A stretch of DNA of 64,000 nucleotides from Tatumella ptyseos (GTDB lineage: Bacteria; Pseudomonadota; Gammaproteobacteria; Enterobacterales; Enterobacteriaceae): assembly GCF_030552895.1 (NCBI RefSeq), contig NZ_CP130649.1, positions 1,426,001-1,490,000 of the forward strand, in the 5' to 3' direction. Positions 54,631 to 63,443 of the stretch are shown here, in pieces. Each line of letters opens with the position of its first letter. Positions within the stretch are counted from its first letter, which is position 1. Under the pieces are notes generated by a model. That model saw only the letters and a program-made list of their open reading frames with translations, made no database searches and was not told the origin of the DNA. Made by a program: the position numbers and the translations under genes.

Positions 54631-54753
54631 TTGCGCAACTTAAAATTAAGGGGGTGGATTCTAGCAGGCTAAAAGGGGTAAAACGAGCTTTTTGCGCAAC
54701 GCAGCTAAATCGTTTACAAATCGTTACCTTGGAAAGTGTTTTTAGTCGGTAAT

Positions 54754-54779
54754 AAAAAATCCCCGACAGAGCGGGGATT
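54754..54779 (-). terminator. Intrinsic terminator of mepH
   Basis: Stem AATCCCCG / CGGGGATT with loop ACAGAG and T-run on the minus strand, about 20 bp after the mepH stop. Confidence 0.88.
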
Positions 54780-54799
54780 CGTTGGTAAGCAATTTATGG

Positions 54800-55585
54800 C
54801 TATCGAACCGAGTTCGGCGTCATGACTCGTCGAGCGCCAATATAATGTTTTTGCCAATACTCACCAGTGAGATCGGTAATTTGGATATCTTTGCCAGTAC
54901 GAGGTGATTGAATAAACTTACCGTTGCCGACATATACTCCAACATGGTCGGCAGCCCCCCGGCGATGGATACGAAAGAACACCAGGTCACCTTTTTGAAG
55001 TGAATTTCTTTTTACTGGAGCAGCGTCACGTAAGTGATACATTTCGTTGGCCGTACGTGGAATCTTAAATTTAACTAAATCCTTATAAGCATAATAGACT
55101 AGACCGCTACAGTCGAAACCGGTATGCGGAGAAGTACCGCCCCATTGATAAGGTTTACCGAGCTGATTCATCAACTTATTCATCGCCGTCTGACGTGCTT
55201 TTTGATATTTCTGGTGGTGCGTAGCACTCATTACCATCGCCGCAGAGTGGGGTGAGGCGATACGGGTGTTATGACGAGCCAGTACTTTTTGACCTGCGTA
55301 ATATTTTTTGCGAGTGAGGCGTGACTGAGCAAGTTTTGAAGATTTAGTTTTAGGCGGGGTAGAAAGCTTTTTCTTAGCAATATGCTTAACTTTGTGGGGT
55401 TCAGAGTGTTTGGCCCGTTTGCTAGCTGTTTTAACCTGTTTGCGCTTTCGGCGTGTGTCTTCTGCCGCGACTTTCTTGACTGATTTATGCGCAGTGGCAT
55501 TGAGATGTCGTTGTGGGGCTGCCTCAGCGACATTAAAAAAAAGTTGCATAAATGCAAGTATTGAAAGCGTAATTATTAGCCGCAT
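54800..55585 (-). CDS. mepH: Murein DD-endopeptidase MepH (YdhO), NlpC/P60
   Basis: Cleaves D-Ala-mDAP cross-links in peptidoglycan, helping growth of the sacculus. Signal peptide cut near AEAA (about 20-23), then a long very basic, low-complexity linker (about 25-125, many K/R/H), and an NlpC/P60 domain with catalytic Cys in TGFDCSGLVYYAY and His in RGAADHVGVYVGNGKFIQSP. 261 residues (271 in E. coli). Second NlpC/P60 protein of the window; this one is soluble rather than a lipoprotein. Confidence 0.93.
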   Translation of the reverse strand: MRLIITLSILAFMQLFFNVAEAAPQRHLNATAHKSVKKVAAEDTRRKRKQVKTASKRAKHSEPHKVKHIAKKKLSTPPKTKSSKLAQSRLTRKKYYAGQKVLARHNTRIASPHSAAMVMSATHHQKYQKARQTAMNKLMNQLGKPYQWGGTSPHTGFDCSGLVYYAYKDLVKFKIPRTANEMYHLRDAAPVKRNSLQKGDLVFFRIHRRGAADHVGVYVGNGKFIQSPRTGKDIQITDLTGEYWQKHYIGARRVMTPNSVR

Positions 55586-55930
55586 ATTTAGTATTTAGTC
55601 AGTGTTGTACTCAAAAAAGAGTCAGTGAGTAAAAATAACCTCTGACAACGTTGTCAGCCCCATAAGCCATTCTAATCCAGAACTTTTCAAAAAGTTAAGC
55701 GAGAATTCAATTAAATCTGTTACTAAGCGTGATTGCGATAATTACTTATGTATCAATTTTACCCACTGCGGTTAAATAACCTTTTTTATTGTGATCTGAG
55801 TCACATATTTATCGACTAATAAGATAATTCTTATCTGGAGGCAACTAACTAATTAAACTAGCAAGGAATTTCACACCGGCTAAGATAAGCGGTACACTGT
55901 AAGAAATTAAGCTGTTGTTGAGGAAGCAAA
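55586..55930. promoter_or_regulatory. mepH/grxD divergent intergenic region with a consensus CRP site
   Basis: 345 bp without a gene. At 55790-55805 lies TGTGATCTGAGTCACA, both TGTGA and TCACA arms perfect with the canonical 6-bp spacer: a CRP-cAMP site. It is about 125 bp before the grxD start and 205 bp before mepH, so either gene may be its target. Further promoters could not be placed reliably. Confidence 0.75.
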
Positions 55931-56263
55931 ATGAGCACTTTAGAAAAAATTAAGACACAAATCTCTGAAAATCCAATTCTTCTTTACATGAAAGGGTCCC
56001 CTAAATTACCAAGCTGTGGTTTTTCTGCGCAAGCTGTTCAGGCGCTATCAGGGTGTGGTGAACGTTTTGCTTACGTGGATATTCTACAGAATCCAGATAT
56101 TCGTGCTGAACTCCCTGCCTACGCTAATTGGCCGACTTTCCCACAACTGTGGGTCGACGGTGAATTAGTAGGGGGATGTGACATTATTATGGAAATGTAT
56201 CAGCGTGGCGAACTGCAATCTCTTATCAAAGAGACTGCAGACAAATATCGCGAAGTAGAATAA
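55931..56263 (+). CDS. grxD: Monothiol glutaredoxin GrxD
   Basis: CGFS-type glutaredoxin binding a [2Fe-2S] cluster with glutathione, partner in FeS transfer. 110 residues (115 in E. coli). Start MSTLEKIKTQISENPILLYMKGSPKLPSCGFSAQ with active CGFS at about 29-32, and NWPTFPQLWVDGELVGGCDIIMEM for glutathione binding. RBS TGAGGAAG. Ends 14 bp before the convergent rnt end. With no suf genes in the window, this is the only clear FeS-trafficking gene here. Confidence 0.97.
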   Translation: MSTLEKIKTQISENPILLYMKGSPKLPSCGFSAQAVQALSGCGERFAYVDILQNPDIRAELPAYANWPTFPQLWVDGELVGGCDIIMEMYQRGELQSLIKETADKYREVE

Positions 56264-56277
56264 CTTCAGATTATTGC

Positions 56278-56949
56278 TTAAGTGGCGGGGCCGTTTTCCG
56301 CCACTTGTTGCGCCTCACTTGCCAGCGGCCATCCACCAAGACGTTTCCATCTATTCACTAGTTCACAAAAAAGCGCAGTCGTTTGTTCAGTATCGTAAAG
56401 AGCACTGTGCGCTTGTTCACTATCAAAACTCATTCCAGCACTAATACACGCCTTAGCGAGCACAGTTTGACCTAATACTAAGCCACTTAGCGCTGCAGTA
56501 TCGAAGGTGGCAAAGGGATGAAAGGGATTACGTTTCAAGCTAGCGCGCTGTGCCGCAGCCATCGTAAAGCTATGATCAAAATGGGCATTATGCGCCACAA
56601 TGATAGCTCTTGAACAATCTGCCTCTTTCATGCCTTTTCTGACCATTTTAAATATCGCGTGCAGGGCATCGTATTCACTGACGGCATTTCGCTCAGGATC
56701 GTTGGGGTCTATTCCGGTAAAAGCTAATGCTTCGGGATGAAGGACCGCTCCTTCGAAAGGAGTGATATTAAAATGAATTTTTTGATCTTCAACTAACCAG
56801 CCATCTTCATCCATTCGCACAGTAATCGCCGCAATCTCTAATAAGGCATCTGTTTCGGCATTAAAACCAGCGGTTTCGACGTCAATCACAACAGGGTAAA
56901 ATCCACGAAAACGGTGTTTGAGTAGGTGGGGGTTAGCAGTATCTGACAT
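56278..56949 (-). CDS. rnt: Ribonuclease T
   Basis: 3'-5' exoribonuclease trimming tRNA and stable RNA ends. DEDDh exonuclease: [25 protein letters not shown] (first Asp-Glu), [15 protein letters not shown], and [29 protein letters not shown] (His and last Asp). ATG 56949 (MSDTANPH) agrees with E. coli and gives 223 residues; a frame extending to 57021 has no match. Probably transcribed with gloA and nemA, in the E. coli order. Confidence 0.96.
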   Translation of the reverse strand: MSDTANPHLLKHRFRGFYPVVIDVETAGFNAETDALLEIAAITVRMDEDGWLVEDQKIHFNITPFEGAVLHPEALAFTGIDPNDPERNAVSEYDALHAIFKMVRKGMKEADCSRAIIVAHNAHFDHSFTMAAAQRASLKRNPFHPFATFDTAALSGLVLGQTVLAKACISAGMSFDSEQAHSALYDTEQTTALFCELVNRWKRLGGWPLASEAQQVAENGPAT

Positions 56950-57023
56950 CTGTTTCTCAATTACAGTGAAAATGGTCGGCAAGTATGACAAAAACAGGGC
57001 CGCGGTGCAGCCCTTAACCATGA

Positions 57024-57434
57024 TTAATCGTTATTTAATCCAAGACCTGCGTCTTTTTTCTCGATTAACTCGATTTTATAACCATCGGGATCTTCAACGA
57101 AAGCGATAACCGTTTTCCCGCCTTTAACCGGTCCGGCTTCGCGAGTGACGTTGCCGCCAGCTTGACGAATACGTTCACAGGTTTCAGCCGCTGAATCGAC
57201 TTCTAGCGCGATATGGCCGTATCCTTTACCTAAGTCATAGCTTTCTACGCCCCAGTTATAAGTGAGCTCCAGTACCGCACCTTCAGATTCTTCCGTGTAA
57301 CCGACGAAAGCGAGTGTATATTGGTACTCAGTATTTTCGCTGGTTCGTAAAAGGCGCATACCTAGTACACGGGTATAAAAATCAACCGCACGGTCTAGAT
57401 TGCCAACACGGATCATGGTGTGTAAAAAACGCAT
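57024..57434 (-). CDS. gloA: Lactoylglutathione lyase (glyoxalase I)
   Basis: Ni-dependent isomerase turning the methylglyoxal-glutathione hemithioacetal into lactoylglutathione. 136 residues (135 in E. coli). Metal ligands are in [21 protein letters not shown] (His5), [25 protein letters not shown] (Glu56, His74) and [12 protein letters not shown] (Glu122). RBS CGAGG. Lies 40 bp after nemA; both handle reactive electrophiles. Confidence 0.97.
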   Translation of the reverse strand: MRFLHTMIRVGNLDRAVDFYTRVLGMRLLRTSENTEYQYTLAFVGYTEESEGAVLELTYNWGVESYDLGKGYGHIALEVDSAAETCERIRQAGGNVTREAGPVKGGKTVIAFVEDPDGYKIELIEKKDAGLGLNND

Positions 57435-57474
57435 AAAACCTCGTTATATTGCTCGTAATCAGTGGAATAGGATA

Positions 57475-58587
57475 TCAGTTTTTTGTTTGAGGTAAAAAGG
57501 GGTAATCAATGTACCCATGTTCATCGCCGCCATAAAAGGATTCTGGATGTTGCGCATTGAGTGGTGCCTTTTGCGCAAAACGTTCGACCAAATCTGGATT
57601 GGCAATAAAATCGCGACCAAAGGCAACGGCATCGATTAAACCTTCTGTCAGAAGTGCTTCACCTTTTTCTAGGGTATAAGCCCCTGCACCGATGATTGTT
57701 TGGCTAAAACCAGCACGTACCGACTTCCTAAAGGATGCAGTATAAGAGTTACCTCCTGCCCAATCTGGCTCGGAGAGATGTAAATAGGCAATGCCAAAAC
57801 GATTCAACTGTTCAATTAGCCAAATCGCATCCTCTTCTTCATGTGGGCCATTCCCTAATGCTTGGAAGGTTCCAACGGGTGAGAGACGTATACCAATGTG
57901 TTCAGATCCCCAGACACGTGATACAGCTTCAATAATCTCGAAAACGATCCTTGCACGGTTTTCACGATTTCCGCCGTACTCATCAGTCCGTTGATTTGAC
58001 TCCGGTGATAAGAAGGTATGTAGCAAGTAACCATGCGCTGCATGAAGTTCAAGCAGATCAAATCCTGCTTGTTGAGCGTTGATTGCGGCTTGCTCGAAAT
58101 CTTTGACCACTTGCTTGATTTGCGAACGACTCATTTCTTGTGGCAGCGTGGTTTCACTACGATAAACTTCCCCTTTTTCATTCTTTAATGAGGTTCTGGT
58201 TTGAGAAGGTAAGGCTGAAGGTGCTTGAGGTGCAGCATGATTAGGTTGTAACGAAGAGTGAGAAATTCGGCCAGTGTGCCAAAGTTGTACGGCAATTTTC
58301 CCGTTATGGGCATGGACTGCGTCGGTAATCTGTTTCCATGCTTTGATTTGCTCGTCAGTATGTAATCCGGGAGCACCAGCATAGCCTTTAGCTTCGAATG
58401 AGACTTGTGTGGCTTCAGTAATGATTAAACCTGCAGAAGCGCGCTGCTGGTAATAGGTTTTCATCAACTCAGTAGGAATATCACCCGGTTCGATGCTGCG
58501 TAAACGGGTTAGAGGTGCCATAAAAATACGGTTTTGCGTAGTGATAGCACCTAGCTTCAATGGGGAAAAGAGGGATAACGTTGACAT
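57475..58587 (-). CDS. nemA: N-ethylmaleimide reductase NemA (Old Yellow Enzyme)
   Basis: FMN enzyme using NADPH to reduce electrophilic alkenes, nitro compounds and quinones. 370 residues (365 in E. coli). [26 protein letters not shown] at the start, [43 protein letters not shown] (substrate His pair and FMN contacts), [12 protein letters not shown] and [18 protein letters not shown]. In E. coli nemR, the electrophile-sensing repressor, precedes it in the operon; only about 130 bp separate nemA and ydhL here and no TetR gene is present. Confidence 0.96.
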   Translation of the reverse strand: MSTLSLFSPLKLGAITTQNRIFMAPLTRLRSIEPGDIPTELMKTYYQQRASAGLIITEATQVSFEAKGYAGAPGLHTDEQIKAWKQITDAVHAHNGKIAVQLWHTGRISHSSLQPNHAAPQAPSALPSQTRTSLKNEKGEVYRSETTLPQEMSRSQIKQVVKDFEQAAINAQQAGFDLLELHAAHGYLLHTFLSPESNQRTDEYGGNRENRARIVFEIIEAVSRVWGSEHIGIRLSPVGTFQALGNGPHEEEDAIWLIEQLNRFGIAYLHLSEPDWAGGNSYTASFRKSVRAGFSQTIIGAGAYTLEKGEALLTEGLIDAVAFGRDFIANPDLVERFAQKAPLNAQHPESFYGGDEHGYIDYPFLPQTKN

Positions 58588-58718
58588 AATATACTCCTGC
58601 TATAATAAATGGGTTAATCACAGAGTAGTTTTCGCGACCTTTCTCGGCAAGGGGGTAAGGCCTCCATCGCACAGAACAACAAGTCGAGTTTAGTAAGAAG
58701 GTAAGTATGGGAGGAGCT

Positions 58719-58958
58719 ATGGCAGAGCAACTTGAAATGTTTTTACTGCCGAACCCCTGCAGGGGGCTATGCCAAGCCAATGCAAGAGGATACTGTCTAG
58801 GCTGCTTTCGCAGTCGTGAGGAGCGCTTTGGATGGCTAGGTTTCACTGATACCCAGAAACTCAATGTGCTACGACTCTGCACGCTGCGGCGACGCGCGGC
58901 GCAGCGAGTTATACCGAATTTTTCTGAAGAAGATAGTGGGCAGGGGGAACTATTTTGA
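58719..58958 (+). CDS. ydhL: DUF1289 protein YdhL
   Basis: 79-residue protein with a conserved cysteine set, PCRGLCQANARGYCLGCFRSREERFGW, that may bind a metal or FeS cluster; function not known. ATG 58719 (MAEQLEMFLLP) follows GGGAGGAGCT and agrees with E. coli YdhL; a start four codons earlier (58707) is less good. Its end overlaps convergent ydhK by 9 bp. Confidence 0.88.
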   Translation: MAEQLEMFLLPNPCRGLCQANARGYCLGCFRSREERFGWLGFTDTQKLNVLRLCTLRRRAAQRVIPNFSEEDSGQGELF

Positions 58959-60965
58959 AGGTTGAGGTGGCACCGAATAACTGAGTTGCGCTAATGAGCA
59001 TTTTAGGCGCCACAAAATACCTGCTAAGCGAATCGCATCAGCTTCCTTGCTTAGCGCTAGTTCATTGCACTGGGTGGTGAGATCCGTCAATACAGTCTCT
59101 AACTGAGAACTATGAACGCCGCGTTCACTGATAACATTTTGTAAAACCTGAAAACATCGGTCGCGCTGTGCGAGGAGTAATGGCGAACTGGATTTCCATG
59201 CTCTTAATTCCCAAACAATGTGCGCACAATTATGTAATACAACCCCCCAACGCAATAACCAGAGCTTTGCTTGCGCCTGTTTACTGGACTTTAATTGGTT
59301 AATATGAAAATAGAGCCGAGACTCATAATGATTTCGAGTAGCATAAGGTTTAGGTCGAAGTTGGTCTAAAAAACCGCGGCGAATGGCTTTAATATGGCGA
59401 AGGCTTTTACGATCATCAGAACTTGGCCGAATTAAAACGAATGCCAACCAAGCGAAAATCACCCCACATACTTTTGCGACATCACTGTTCAGTACGGTAC
59501 CGTAATCCCAAGTTGGGGGGTTACTGACTGAGATAAAAGAGCCCATGAACACTACGATCTGTCCCCAGAGGGCAGCTCGCTTGGGAAATAATAACTTGAA
59601 TAACTGTAACGTGATAATCAGTGGGAATAACACCCATAGAAAATGCCAAAGCTGCGAGACTTGAATCATTATGCCGAATTTAAAAATAAAACTTAGTACG
59701 CAGAGAATGAGTAAGGTCTTCAACAGTAAGGTGACGCTAGCAGAGGGAGAGGGCGCTGAGGAGTAAAGCACGCAGGCGATAGCGGTTAACGTCAGCGCTG
59801 CAGGACCTTGATCCCACTGAGTATAAATTTGAAAGGTACAACCTAACACAATAGCAAAAAATGTCCTTGCGGCGCTCAGCAATGCTTCGGCACGGTCGGA
59901 CTCTAAGGCTAAGGCAGGAACCTTAGGCGGAACTAAAGGTTGGTTAGGATCCGCACTATTGACCAGACGCGTCCAGCGTTGCACATCCAAATAAACCCAG
60001 CAGAAATAGCGAAGACGGCTCACGAAAGCGAGCTGCCGATAATCGCCAAGTGTTATATCTGGCGTGATGGAGCGTAAAATTTTTGCCAATTTATACTTAT
60101 TACAATCTGGCTGCTCTAATTCAGTGAGTAGTAAATCGATGGCTTTATACAATGATGGTGGAGCTTCTGGCCAATTTAATAACATTCGGCGTAAACCTGA
60201 TAATACGCCGGTTAATCGCAGTTGTTGATGTAGAACGTAATTCAAAACACGGTTCTGGCGGCGATACCGATAGTGACTCCAATAAGCTTGAATACGCAGT
60301 AGATTGGTAGTCAGTATTTGGCTAATCATGTTTTCATGTGCAGTTTGCGCATTATCCGTTGTCTCTTTGTTTAATAACAGACGTGCGTGTTCTAATAATC
60401 TGGCCTGCATTTGGCTGAGGGTTACCATTAAGGTATCCCCATCAGAAGTGCTTGGAAGTAACATCATCATTAATCCAGCACTCAAAATGCCTGTAATCGC
60501 TTCGCATACCCTAGCTTGAGCAATATCCCATAATTGACTAAATTCTGTGATATTGACAGTGCTGAAAGCGATCAAGGCTGCGGTATATCCCGCGAGAGAG
60601 AAGGCATAGGCAACATTATTCTGATGTAAATTGGCGATCCAGGTACAAAAGCCTAACCAGGCGGCAAAACTTAATGTGAATAACCAAGGGTCGTTAAGCG
60701 TATTGCCAGCGATCAGTACTGCCGCTAGGGCACCCACTAAACTGCCCACGATCCGACCTAAGCTTTTACTGATTGCACCACCGACAGTTGGAAAACTTAC
60801 AACTGCAGCGGATGTCATGGCCCAATAGGGCTGATCAAGGTTCAAGCTGTATGCAAAACTCAAAGCTAAACACATTGCCAGAGTGTTGCGTAATGCATAA
60901 CGCCATTGGGCTCGTGTTGCGCGAATCCAAGGTAAACTATGCCATGCTAGCCACTGCCACGACAT
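58950..60965 (-). CDS. ydhK: FUSC/aromatic-acid-exporter-like inner-membrane protein YdhK
   Basis: 671 residues (670 in E. coli). Two blocks of membrane helices (about 25-180 and 365-500) joined by cytoplasmic helical parts; signatures WRYALRNTLAMCLALSFAYSLNLDQPYWAMTSAAVVSFPTVGGAISKSLGR and GSFISVSNPPTWDYG. Related to AaeB, so a presumed efflux pump partner with YdhJ and YdhI. Start ATG 60965 overlaps the ydhJ stop as TGATG and matches the E. coli N-terminus; a longer frame to 60998 lies inside ydhJ. Confidence 0.93.
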   Translation of the reverse strand: MSWQWLAWHSLPWIRATRAQWRYALRNTLAMCLALSFAYSLNLDQPYWAMTSAAVVSFPTVGGAISKSLGRIVGSLVGALAAVLIAGNTLNDPWLFTLSFAAWLGFCTWIANLHQNNVAYAFSLAGYTAALIAFSTVNITEFSQLWDIAQARVCEAITGILSAGLMMMLLPSTSDGDTLMVTLSQMQARLLEHARLLLNKETTDNAQTAHENMISQILTTNLLRIQAYWSHYRYRRQNRVLNYVLHQQLRLTGVLSGLRRMLLNWPEAPPSLYKAIDLLLTELEQPDCNKYKLAKILRSITPDITLGDYRQLAFVSRLRYFCWVYLDVQRWTRLVNSADPNQPLVPPKVPALALESDRAEALLSAARTFFAIVLGCTFQIYTQWDQGPAALTLTAIACVLYSSAPSPSASVTLLLKTLLILCVLSFIFKFGIMIQVSQLWHFLWVLFPLIITLQLFKLLFPKRAALWGQIVVFMGSFISVSNPPTWDYGTVLNSDVAKVCGVIFAWLAFVLIRPSSDDRKSLRHIKAIRRGFLDQLRPKPYATRNHYESRLYFHINQLKSSKQAQAKLWLLRWGVVLHNCAHIVWELRAWKSSSPLLLAQRDRCFQVLQNVISERGVHSSQLETVLTDLTTQCNELALSKEADAIRLAGILWRLKCSLAQLSYSVPPQPSK

Positions 60966-61831
60966 CAGTGTGCATCCGGATGGATGACGATAGTGCAAGT
61001 TGTCCCCGCCACCAGTAACTGTTGTTGTGGCAGATTAGTTAACGCAATCCTCACCGGAACGCGTTGGGCGAGCCTCACCCAAGGAACAGTGGGTTTGACA
61101 TCTGGAACTAAGGAACTGTCAGAATCGATACTTTGGTCACTGATAGCCCGACCAATGCTTTCTACTCTACCGGTTAATGAAGTATTATCACTATATAAAG
61201 TTAATGTTGCGGCTAATCCTGTGCGGATATGTCGTAATTTAGTCTCTTCGAAATAACCCACGACATAAAAGGAGTGGCTATCGACCAAGGCGAATAACGG
61301 CGACCCAGTATTAATATAATCCCCTTTACGCAAATGAAAGTTAGTGACCCAACCATCGACGGGGGCAACTATTCTTGTTTGTGAAAGATTCCATTGCGCT
61401 TGGTCCACATTCGCTTTGGCGGCAAGCATAGCAGCCTTCATAGCACTGGCAGACTGTAAGTAACTGTCTTGATCTTCTTGCGAAATGACATTGTTCGAGA
61501 GCCGAGAGCGTCGCGACGATTCATGGTCAGCTTTGCGTAAGTCGGCTTGACTCTTAGCGAGTTGGGCCTGAGCATTTTCTAACGCTATTTGGTAAGGACG
61601 TGGATCAATTAAGAGTAAAAGATCTCCCTTATGTACAAACTGGTTATCCTTTATTGGAAGATCGATTAAACGACCTTCCACCTCTGACGCAACTTTCACC
61701 ATCTCTGCATGGACTTTACCATCACGCGTCCAAGGTGATTGCATATAATAATTCCACATCCACCATGCGGCTAACACGGCAATCCCGAAGGTAAATAAGG
61801 TTGAAAAATAGCGTAATGCATTAAATTTCAT
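60965..61831 (-). CDS. ydhJ: HlyD-type membrane fusion protein YdhJ
   Basis: Periplasmic adaptor related to AaeA. One N-terminal anchor helix (YFSTLFTFGIAVLAAWWMW), barrel-lipoyl halves DGKVHAEMVKVASEVEGRLIDLPIKDNQFVHKGDLLLLIDPRPY and RIVAPVDGWVTNFHLRKGDYINTGSPLFALVD around a coiled-coil hairpin (about 80-150). 288 residues (285 in E. coli). Middle gene of ydhI-ydhJ-ydhK; substrate unknown. Confidence 0.94.
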   Translation of the reverse strand: MKFNALRYFSTLFTFGIAVLAAWWMWNYYMQSPWTRDGKVHAEMVKVASEVEGRLIDLPIKDNQFVHKGDLLLLIDPRPYQIALENAQAQLAKSQADLRKADHESSRRSRLSNNVISQEDQDSYLQSASAMKAAMLAAKANVDQAQWNLSQTRIVAPVDGWVTNFHLRKGDYINTGSPLFALVDSHSFYVVGYFEETKLRHIRTGLAATLTLYSDNTSLTGRVESIGRAISDQSIDSDSSLVPDVKPTVPWVRLAQRVPVRIALTNLPQQQLLVAGTTCTIVIHPDAH

Positions 61832-61846
61832 ATGAATTATCCAAAA

Positions 61847-62077
61847 CTATCCCAGTAATGCTAGCGCGCTAGAAACACAAATGAAAAACAGTGACAAATC
61901 CAGTAAGGTTGGATGCCATACTTGTCCGCTATAAATTTTATGACGAATCAAGGGGTGGATAATCAGCCAAAAAAAGAAACCAAGAAGTACAGATTTAAAA
62001 ATAGGGGGAAAAAATAACATGTCGCCAACTACGAAGTCAGTTAACGCCGAAGTCAGAGGAAATTGAGACGCTAGCAT
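61847..62077 (-). CDS. ydhI: DUF1656 inner-membrane protein YdhI
   Basis: 76 residues (78 in E. coli), two membrane helices (FKSVLLGFFFWLIIHPLI and DLSLFFICVSSALALLG), like AaeX, the small partner of the AaeAB efflux system. First gene of ydhIJK, 15 bp before ydhJ, and divergent from slyA. The shared upstream region carries a SlyA-like box and AGTC...GACT dyads. Confidence 0.92.
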   Translation of the reverse strand: MLASQFPLTSALTDFVVGDMLFFPPIFKSVLLGFFFWLIIHPLIRHKIYSGQVWHPTLLDLSLFFICVSSALALLG

Positions 62078-62102
62078 TATTAAATCCCTTATTTAACTAT
62101 AT

Positions 62103-62188
62103 AAGTCTTAAACAAATGACTATTTTAACCGATACTTATTTGTAATTCCGAAAAGGAAAACGGAAAATAGTCTAAAACTGACTATACT
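62103..62188. promoter_or_regulatory. Paired AGTC...GACT dyads between ydhI and slyA
   Basis: Two similar elements: AAGTCTTAAACAAATGACTAT at 62103-62123 (given here as AGTC-TTAAACAAAT-GACT) and AGTC-TAAAACT-GACT at 62169-62183. Both have the same arms with different loop lengths. They may be operators for the divergent genes or chance in AT-rich DNA. Confidence 0.3.
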
Positions 62189-62190
62189 AC

Positions 62191-62202
62191 TTAGCAAACT
62201 AA
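62191..62202 (+). promoter_or_regulatory. SlyA-binding palindrome in front of slyA
   Basis: TTAGCAAACTAA agrees with the SlyA site TTAGCAAGCTAA at 11 of 12 positions. It is 15 bp before the slyA start, next to a TATACT -10-like hexamer (62183-62188), so autoregulation is likely. Confidence 0.72.
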
Positions 62203-62216
62203 TTATAGGTAAAGTT

Positions 62217-62660
62217 ATGGAATCTTCACTGGGGATAGATTTAGCAAGACTCGTGCGCCTATGGCGTGCAATTATTGATAATCGTTTAAAACCACTAGGT
62301 TTGACACAGACACTTTGGGTCACATTACATAACATACATGAGTTACCTGATGAACAGTCACAAATTCAACTTGCAAAAGCGATAGGCATCGAGCAACCCT
62401 CACTTGTAAGAACCCTTGATCAACTTGAACACAAAGGGCTTATCGTTCGTTCAGCTTGTGCGGAAGATCGCAGAGCAAAACGTATCTCGTTAACTGAGCA
62501 AGCTGCCCCTATCATCGAACAACTTGAATCTGTCATCGTTCAAAGCCGAAATGACATTTTGAAGGGACTCTCCGACCAAGAGCGGCAACAACTGAAAAGT
62601 TTAATCGCCCGTTTGGAAGTGAATATTGTCGAAATTCAAAAAAATGAGTTGAAAGGTTAA
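62217..62660 (+). CDS. slyA: MarR-family transcriptional regulator SlyA
   Basis: Dimeric winged-helix regulator that antagonises H-NS and responds to aromatic carboxylates. 147 residues (144 in E. coli). [35 protein letters not shown], the recognition helix region [28 protein letters not shown] and wing [18 protein letters not shown]. Divergent from ydhIJK as in E. coli. Confidence 0.96.
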   Translation: MESSLGIDLARLVRLWRAIIDNRLKPLGLTQTLWVTLHNIHELPDEQSQIQLAKAIGIEQPSLVRTLDQLEHKGLIVRSACAEDRRAKRISLTEQAAPIIEQLESVIVQSRNDILKGLSDQERQQLKSLIARLEVNIVEIQKNELKG

Positions 62661-62707
62661 AAAGTAAACGTTGCGATGAATAATTACTAAAGACCTGGTT
62701 GACAGAC

Positions 62708-62729
62708 AAAAAACCCCTCCATGGAGGGG
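62708..62729 (-). terminator. Intrinsic terminator of slyB
   Basis: Stem CCCCTC / GAGGGG with a CATG loop, then six T on the minus strand, about 25 bp after the slyB stop. It can also stop slyA transcripts. Confidence 0.88.
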
Positions 62730-62754
62730 CATTTCATTATGAGTCGTTGAATAC

Positions 62755-63234
62755 CTATCGACGTGGTGAAACCGTGACTTGGCTACCGTTAGTAGCGATA
62801 GCAACTCGTTGTCCTGGGGAGTATCGAGTCGCGGCTTGTTTTTGAACCACCATGATAGTGTTACCATCGTCTTTACGAATTTCAAGTTCAACACCATTCG
62901 AGGTATTCACTGCACCTTGAACGCCTTGACCCGCTACACCACCTAATATCGCACCGCCAGCGGTTGCTAAGCTGCGGCCTGCACCACCACCGATGGTATT
63001 ACCCAAGAAGCCGCCCAATACCGCACCACCAATAGCACCTAATGCATTACTGTCATCACCGCCCTGGATCTTGACGGGTCGAACCGATACTAAGGTACCG
63101 TAAGAAACGTTTTGAACTTGCTTAGCCTCACTGGCAGAGTAGACATCCCCTGATAATGAGTTATCGTTCACACATCCTGTTAGGGTCATTGCAACAGCCA
63201 TTGCGGCGGCAACAGTCGAAAACCGTTTTAACAT
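62755..63234 (-). CDS. slyB: Outer-membrane lipoprotein SlyB
   Basis: Lipoprotein with lipobox LTGC (Cys at about 21) and a glycine-zipper region ALGAIGGAVLGGFLGNTIGGGAGRSLATAGGAILGGVAGQ at about 65-104, then a C-terminal SH3-like part (VELEIRKDDGNTIMVVQKQ ... SPGQRVAIA). 159 residues (155 in E. coli). In E. coli SlyB is PhoPQ-controlled and forms protective oligomers around outer-membrane proteins; I did not find a clear PhoP box upstream. Confidence 0.95.
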   Translation of the reverse strand: MLKRFSTVAAAMAVAMTLTGCVNDNSLSGDVYSASEAKQVQNVSYGTLVSVRPVKIQGGDDSNALGAIGGAVLGGFLGNTIGGGAGRSLATAGGAILGGVAGQGVQGAVNTSNGVELEIRKDDGNTIMVVQKQAATRYSPGQRVAIATNGSQVTVSPRR

Positions 63235-63443
63235 TTGAAACTCCTTTCAATTGTGAGTGCATTATCAACGATGCAAGCATTAGAAATCATTTTAAGTATA
63301 GTACAATCTATTAATAGGATTCTAGCCTACTGGTTTTGCCTAGAGTGTAGCCAATTAACTTGAACCATAACTCAATATCCAGCAATAGTTTTGCTTATAT
63401 GAGTCACGGATAATAAAAAACCAACTTTTACGGGAGTGGTTAA

